Shown: positions 33,381-37,163 of the stretch, piece by piece
How positions within the stretch are numbered: position 1 is the first letter of the stretch
How the letters are laid out: each line of letters opens with the position of its first letter
Origin: Rhodospirillaceae bacterium UBA3470
GTDB lineage: Bacteria; Pseudomonadota; Alphaproteobacteria; Rhodospirillales; Casp-alpha2
NCBI GenBank assembly: GCA_002378125.1
Contig: DFRF01000097.1
Location: 1 to 37,163 of the forward strand
Direction of reading: 5' to 3'
DNA length: 37,163 bases
Made by a program: the position numbers and the translations under genes
Notes under the pieces: generated by a model
The model's database searches: none
Seen by the model: only the letters and a program-made list of their open reading frames with translations
What the model was told of the DNA's origin: nothing

Positions 33381-35216
33381 GTGCGAATTCTGGGTATTTC
33401 AGCTTTCTATCATGACAGTGCCGCGGCGTTTATCCAGGACGGTCATATCATTGCCGCTGCCCAGGAAGAGCGCTTTACGCGTAAAAAACACGATGCTGGC
33501 TTCCCCAAGCATGCCATATCCTACTGCATGGATCAGGCTGACACCTCCATGGATCAAATTGATCACGTAGTTTTCTATGACAAACCGTTCCTAAAATTTG
33601 AGCGTCTACTGGAGACCTACATTGCCTATGCACCAAAAGGTTTTCTATCTTTTAAAATGGCGATTCCCATTTGGTTGAAAGAAAAATTATTTCAAAAGGA
33701 TTTCTTGCGGAAGAAGCTCCAATCTTTTGATCCTAGTTTCGACTGGCAATCTAAACTACTGTTTGCTGAACATCACCAAAGTCACGCAGCCTCCGCCTTT
33801 TTCCCCTCACCCTTTGATGAGGCTGTTGTGCTAACCATGGACGGGGTCGGAGAGTGGGCGACTACCTCGGTGGCCATCGGGAAGGGAAACAAATTAGATG
33901 TAATTAAAGAAATGCATTTTCCGCATTCGTTGGGGCTTCTTTATTCGGCGTTTACCTACTATACAGGCTTCAAAGTTAATTCTGGCGAATATAAAGTCAT
34001 GGGTCTTGCCCCATATGGTGAACCGCGTTTCAAAGACACGATACTAGACAATCTTATCGATTTGAAACCGGATGGGACTTTTCGTCTAGATCAGCAGTTT
34101 TTCGATTATTGCACCGGCCTACGTATGACAAACGACAAGTTCGATGCTCTTTTTGGAGGGCCAGCCCGCAAGGCAGAAGAGTTATTAACCCAAAAGCACA
34201 TGGATTTAGCTGCATCCATTCAAGCGGTAACCGAAGAAGTCGTGCTTCGCATGACCCGGGCGCTTTCCAGAGAGACGAGGGTAGAGAACTTGTGCCTCGC
34301 CGGCGGCGTTGCCCTCAATTGTGTGGCCAACGGAAAGGTCTTACGCGACGGTTCGTTTAAACGATTGTGGGTCCAACCGGCCGCCGGTGATGCCGGCGGC
34401 GCCCTAGGTGCAGCGCTATGTGCGTATCATCTTTTTAAGGACGCTCCACGTGTTGCATCAACCGGGTTAGACCGTATGGCTGGCTCATACCTTGGACCTG
34501 CCTATTCGGATGATGAGATAGCCAAGCGTCTTACTACGGCAGGAGCAGATTTTACGCTCATGACGGAAGAACAGGTCATGGAAAACACTGTTACTGCCCT
34601 GATCAATGGGAAGGCGGTGGGTTGGTTCCAAGGCCGTATGGAATTTGGTCCACGAGCGCTGGGGGGGAGATCAATTCTTGCCGATCCCCGTTTGCCATCC
34701 ATGCAGAAGACCCTAAACCTGCGGGTTAAATACAGGGAATCATTTCGGCCATTTGCGCCCTCTGTTATCCGTGAGGATGTTACTGAGTGGTTTGAGTTGA
34801 ACAGTGATAGTCCATACATGCTGATCGTCGCAGATGTTGTAAGTCAGCGCCGGCGCAGCATGAGCGAACATGAGGACACCCTGTTCGGCATCCAAAAACT
34901 AAATGTGCCACGATCTGAAATTCCAGCAGTTACACATGTCGACTATTCTGCACGCGTCCAAACGGTGCATCGCGAGACTAACCCTCGCTATCATCAACTT
35001 CTTGAAAAATTTAAAGCTGCGACTGGGTGTCCCGTTTTAGTTAACACAAGTTTTAATGTTCGGGGTGAACCCATTGTATGCACACCCGACGACGCGTTTC
35101 GCTGCTTCATGGGTAGCGATATCGAGGTTTTGGTTATTGGCAACTGCTTTCTTAAAAAAGAAGATCAAGACCCTGCTTTGAAGCTTGACTACAAACGTGC
35201 TTTTGAACTCGACTAA
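33381..35216 (+). CDS. Carbamoyltransferase of the NodU/CmcH/SxtI group
   Basis: A 611-residue O-carbamoyltransferase. The N-terminal Kae1-like domain begins RILGISAFYHDSAAAF and carries HHQSHAASAFFPSPFDEA (His131, His132, His135) for metal and carbamoyl-adenylate chemistry. MDGVGEWATTS and NSGEYKVMGLAPYG follow, then the LAGGVALNCVANGK and FGPRALGGRSILADPR blocks, and the C-terminal VLVNTSFNVRGEPIV. It uses carbamoyl phosphate and ATP to carbamoylate a hydroxyl group. GTG 33381 starts the family N terminus; a longer frame from 33306 overlaps the DUF5989 gene. With nucleotide-sugar genes next door, the acceptor is probably a sugar. Confidence 0.93.
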   Translation: MRILGISAFYHDSAAAFIQDGHIIAAAQEERFTRKKHDAGFPKHAISYCMDQADTSMDQIDHVVFYDKPFLKFERLLETYIAYAPKGFLSFKMAIPIWLKEKLFQKDFLRKKLQSFDPSFDWQSKLLFAEHHQSHAASAFFPSPFDEAVVLTMDGVGEWATTSVAIGKGNKLDVIKEMHFPHSLGLLYSAFTYYTGFKVNSGEYKVMGLAPYGEPRFKDTILDNLIDLKPDGTFRLDQQFFDYCTGLRMTNDKFDALFGGPARKAEELLTQKHMDLAASIQAVTEEVVLRMTRALSRETRVENLCLAGGVALNCVANGKVLRDGSFKRLWVQPAAGDAGGALGAALCAYHLFKDAPRVASTGLDRMAGSYLGPAYSDDEIAKRLTTAGADFTLMTEEQVMENTVTALINGKAVGWFQGRMEFGPRALGGRSILADPRLPSMQKTLNLRVKYRESFRPFAPSVIREDVTEWFELNSDSPYMLIVADVVSQRRRSMSEHEDTLFGIQKLNVPRSEIPAVTHVDYSARVQTVHRETNPRYHQLLEKFKAATGCPVLVNTSFNVRGEPIVCTPDDAFRCFMGSDIEVLVIGNCFLKKEDQDPALKLDYKRAFELD

Positions 35217-35246
35217 TTGAACTACCCTATACCAAAAAAATTCCAG

Positions 35247-36527
35247 CTAAAGTCGCCAAACACGGCATCGATCTGTCGAAGAAAGATCAGGCCATATCCC
35301 CTTAAGGTCTACCAACAGACCTTCCGGTTTAACCAAAGAGTCTAATATCTTCGGCGCGATGGAACGAAACGGATCATGCGCAACCGCACCAATTATTGCA
35401 TCATAGGGCTCTGTTGCTTCCATCGAAGGTTTTAGGGTCAGTCCGTATAAAGCTTGAACATCATCAGGAGAAGCAATGGGGTCGAAGATTTCAACATGAT
35501 GCCCCTTAATTGCTATAGCCTTCACCAGATCTACAACCTGTGAATTTCGTAGATCTGATACATTTTCCTTAAATGTTAAGCCCAAAACTAGAACGCGGCT
35601 GGAGGCTCGCAAAAGTCGATCCATTTCGCCCGCTACGTAAGCCGCCATGCCATCGTTGATACGTCGTCCCGCTAGAATTATTTCAGGATCAAAATTAGTT
35701 TTCTTAGCAACGTGCGCAAGATAATAAGGGTCGACGCCAATGCAATGACCACCAACTAAACCCGGTCGGAAATCTAAAAAATTCCATTTTGTGCGAGCTG
35801 CAGCCAAAACACTGTCCGTATCGAGGCCCAGCCGACGAAATATCATGGAAACCTCGTTTATAAATGCGATATTGATATCACGCTGTGCATTCTCAATGAC
35901 TTTTGCGGCCTCGGCCGTTCGAATATCCGTTGCTTGATACACACCTGCTGGAATAACCGCGCTATAAATTGATGCCAATAGTTCCGTTACTTTAAGCGTT
36001 TGCCCAGCAACCACCTTTATAACCTTGTCAACAGTATGTTCTCGGTCTCCAGGATTGACCCGTTCAGGCGAGTATCCCAAGAAGAACTCCTCTCCACACA
36101 GAAGGCCAGATTCTGCTTCTAATATCGGAGCACAAACTTCCTCTGTCGCACCGGGATAGACAGTGCTCTCATAAACAACAACATTCCCTGGGTTCAAATT
36201 TCGCCCAACGGCATGACTAGCGCTTTGCAACGCCGACAAATCAGGTCTGCAATCTCCATCAATAGGCGTCGGAACAGCAATCACAAAGAGATCAGACGGC
36301 GCGGCTAGTTTAAGGTCCCCTACAAATTCAATCCTTGAACCCACTAATTCCGCCGAAGAAACCTCACCTGTGCGGTCCTCGCCGGACCTCAACTCACTTA
36401 CACGTTGCTGATCGGCATCAAAGCCCGTGACCGAGAACTTTCGTGCCAAAGCGATGGCCAGAGGTAAACCTACATAACCTAATCCAACGACCGTAATTCT
36501 GAAATTATTCTGCCAAATATTTTGCAT
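35247..36527 (-). CDS. Nucleotide-sugar dehydrogenase, TviB/WbpA type
   Basis: A 426-residue UDP-sugar 6-dehydrogenase. The NAD site is ITVVGLGYVGLPLAIALA; VPTPIDGDCRPDL and YESTVYPGATEE follow; the catalytic cysteine (Cys262) is in LVGGHCIGVDPYYLA, preceded by KWNFLDFRPG. The central IENAQRDINIAFINE and C-terminal LGLTFKENVSDLRNS complete the three-domain fold. The pattern fits enzymes that oxidise UDP-GlcNAc or UDP-GalNAc to uronic acids (TviB, WbpA), used in capsules and O-antigens. It converges with the carbamoyltransferase gene and is divergent from the gmd start. Confidence 0.92.
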   Translation of the reverse strand: MQNIWQNNFRITVVGLGYVGLPLAIALARKFSVTGFDADQQRVSELRSGEDRTGEVSSAELVGSRIEFVGDLKLAAPSDLFVIAVPTPIDGDCRPDLSALQSASHAVGRNLNPGNVVVYESTVYPGATEEVCAPILEAESGLLCGEEFFLGYSPERVNPGDREHTVDKVIKVVAGQTLKVTELLASIYSAVIPAGVYQATDIRTAEAAKVIENAQRDINIAFINEVSMIFRRLGLDTDSVLAAARTKWNFLDFRPGLVGGHCIGVDPYYLAHVAKKTNFDPEIILAGRRINDGMAAYVAGEMDRLLRASSRVLVLGLTFKENVSDLRNSQVVDLVKAIAIKGHHVEIFDPIASPDDVQALYGLTLKPSMEATEPYDAIIGAVAHDPFRSIAPKILDSLVKPEGLLVDLKGIWPDLSSTDRCRVWRL

Positions 36528-37111
36528 TTCTTGCTTTTCGTTAAGATTAAGGTCATCTCCAGAAGTCCTTTGCTGTTCAACATAACCGCTTGAAGGTCAA
36601 TTTGTGCTAAAGACTTGTATGGTCACACCCCATATTTTAAATTTCATTGTATTCTCTGTGACCCTCCAACTTATGGGCTACCACTATAATAATCCAAGTT
36701 TGTTCGAGTAAAAAACATTTGTGCGCTCATGAACGGACTTTGCATCCTTAATTTCTTTAAGAGTTCCTGGCGTATATACGACCGCGTTGCACCGCCGTTC
36801 GCCTTGTCGTCTGACAATAAGAAGCCATCAGCCATTATGTGACCCTTTCATGAGCTAACTCAGAGGTTAGCCTATTCTCACGTACAAAACGATTAAAACA
36901 AATGAAAGTACTCTAGTCACAAACATATGCGATCTAACAAAATCTAAGGTTCATGACATTTTGGGTCTCGGATTAACAATCCATAAAGAATTGAAGTTGG
37001 ATTGAATTTTGCTTTGCAACACCAAATTGGAACTGCCAAGGCCCAATCAGTATGCTACTAATATATATGGTAACACCTCTGAATCTAATATATGTTTGAA
37101 GTAGCAGGCCT
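36528..37111. other. 584-base AT-rich divergent intergenic region
   Basis: No firm gene was found. A 54-codon minus-strand frame at 36671-36835 (starting MADGFLLSDD) has AAAGGG seven bases before its ATG, but its sequence is unfamiliar. GGTCACA (36621-36627) faces TGTGACC (36657-36663), and TGTGACCCT recurs at 36838-36846. A perfect hairpin GCTAAC-TCAGAG-GTTAGC lies at 36854-36871. TTGGAA and TATGCT spaced by 18 bases near 37026-37055 could be the promoter of the right-hand gene. The region most likely holds promoters and operators for both divergent polysaccharide genes. Confidence 0.45.
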
Positions 37112-37163
37112 ATGAAAAAGGCACTAATTTCCGGTATTTCTGGTCAAGATGGATCTTATCTTG
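37112..37163 (+). CDS. gmd: Start of GDP-mannose 4,6-dehydratase (partial)
   Basis: The last 17 codons read MKKALISGISGQDGSYL. The motif GxxGQDGSYL is the NADP-binding loop typical of GDP-mannose 4,6-dehydratase and its close relatives, which start the path to GDP-fucose, GDP-rhamnose and GDP-perosamine. GCAGG precedes the ATG. The rest of the gene lies outside the window, so other short-chain sugar dehydratases (for example RmlB/RfbG-like) are possible but less likely. Confidence 0.75.
   Translation, partial: MKKALISGISGQDGSYL

Noticed and set aside
32777..35216. Saxitoxin biosynthesis cluster
   Set aside because: Only the J-K-I carbamoylation module is present; no SxtA-like polyketide enzyme, amidinotransferase or other core genes are seen, and the neighbours are sugar-nucleotide genes.

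Overview
The window reads as a chromosomal segment of an alphaproteobacterium, most likely of the Rhodospirillales type. The signs are a ccmGHI cytochrome c maturation run next to pgk, and single genes for families frequent in that class (DUF1674/SDHAF4-like, IalB-like, DUF924, DUF2141, an AnsA/ReAV-type asparaginase). Most of the first 27 kb is GC-rich and densely packed. Three stretches are visibly AT-richer: 15.7-16.9 kb, 27.9-28.9 kb, and roughly 30.8 kb to the end. No rRNA, tRNA, CRISPR array or intact insertion sequence was found.

Layout. 1-2243: end of a cytochrome c maturation operon (ccmD tail, ccmG, ccmH, ccmI). 2325-3518: pgk, apparently with a CTG start. 3531-5468 (minus): a HAMP protein resembling a chemoreceptor with a degenerate signalling tip. 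5668-6953: Nudix hydrolase, small protein, DUF2141 protein. 6959-8443 (minus): DUF924 protein and an internally shortened asparaginase. 8509-10115: IalB-like protein and rlmN. 10267-12712: a D-threonine aldolase/D-serine dehydratase family enzyme divergent from argG. 12889-15719: a sirtuin deacylase divergent from a three-gene run (LMW-PTP, fructosamine-kinase family, HAD phosphatase) that looks like protein-glycation repair. 15996-16859: a TauD/TfdA dioxygenase in AT-rich surroundings. 16970-22594 (minus): a co-directional set tesA, glycosyltransferase, FIST protein, thpR, fadH. 22600-25828: ABC transporter (YbbA/YbbP type), whose start codon lies 5 bases from that of tesA. 25979-27893: Bax-inhibitor-1 family protein with a clear terminator, then a D-2-hydroxyacid dehydrogenase. 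28374-30822: Rieske protein and acetyl-CoA synthetase. 31095-32717: DUF1674 gene divergent from rsmB. 32777-35216: SxtJ-like, DUF5989/SxtK-like and SxtI-like carbamoyltransferase genes. 35247-37163: a TviB/WbpA-type nucleotide-sugar dehydrogenase divergent from the first codons of a GDP-mannose 4,6-dehydratase.

How the genes fit together. The left and centre are mostly housekeeping: cytochrome c maturation, glycolysis, arginine synthesis, RNA methylation, fatty-acid and acetate activation. Two groups are of particular interest. One is a lysine-modification and repair neighbourhood at 12.9-15.7 kb: a sirtuin plus the probable deglycation operon, with a classic sirtuin substrate (Acs) 15 kb away. 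The other is the right end, where a J-K-I module known from saxitoxin clusters sits beside nucleotide-sugar genes. There it probably carbamoylates a sugar of a surface polysaccharide rather than a toxin.
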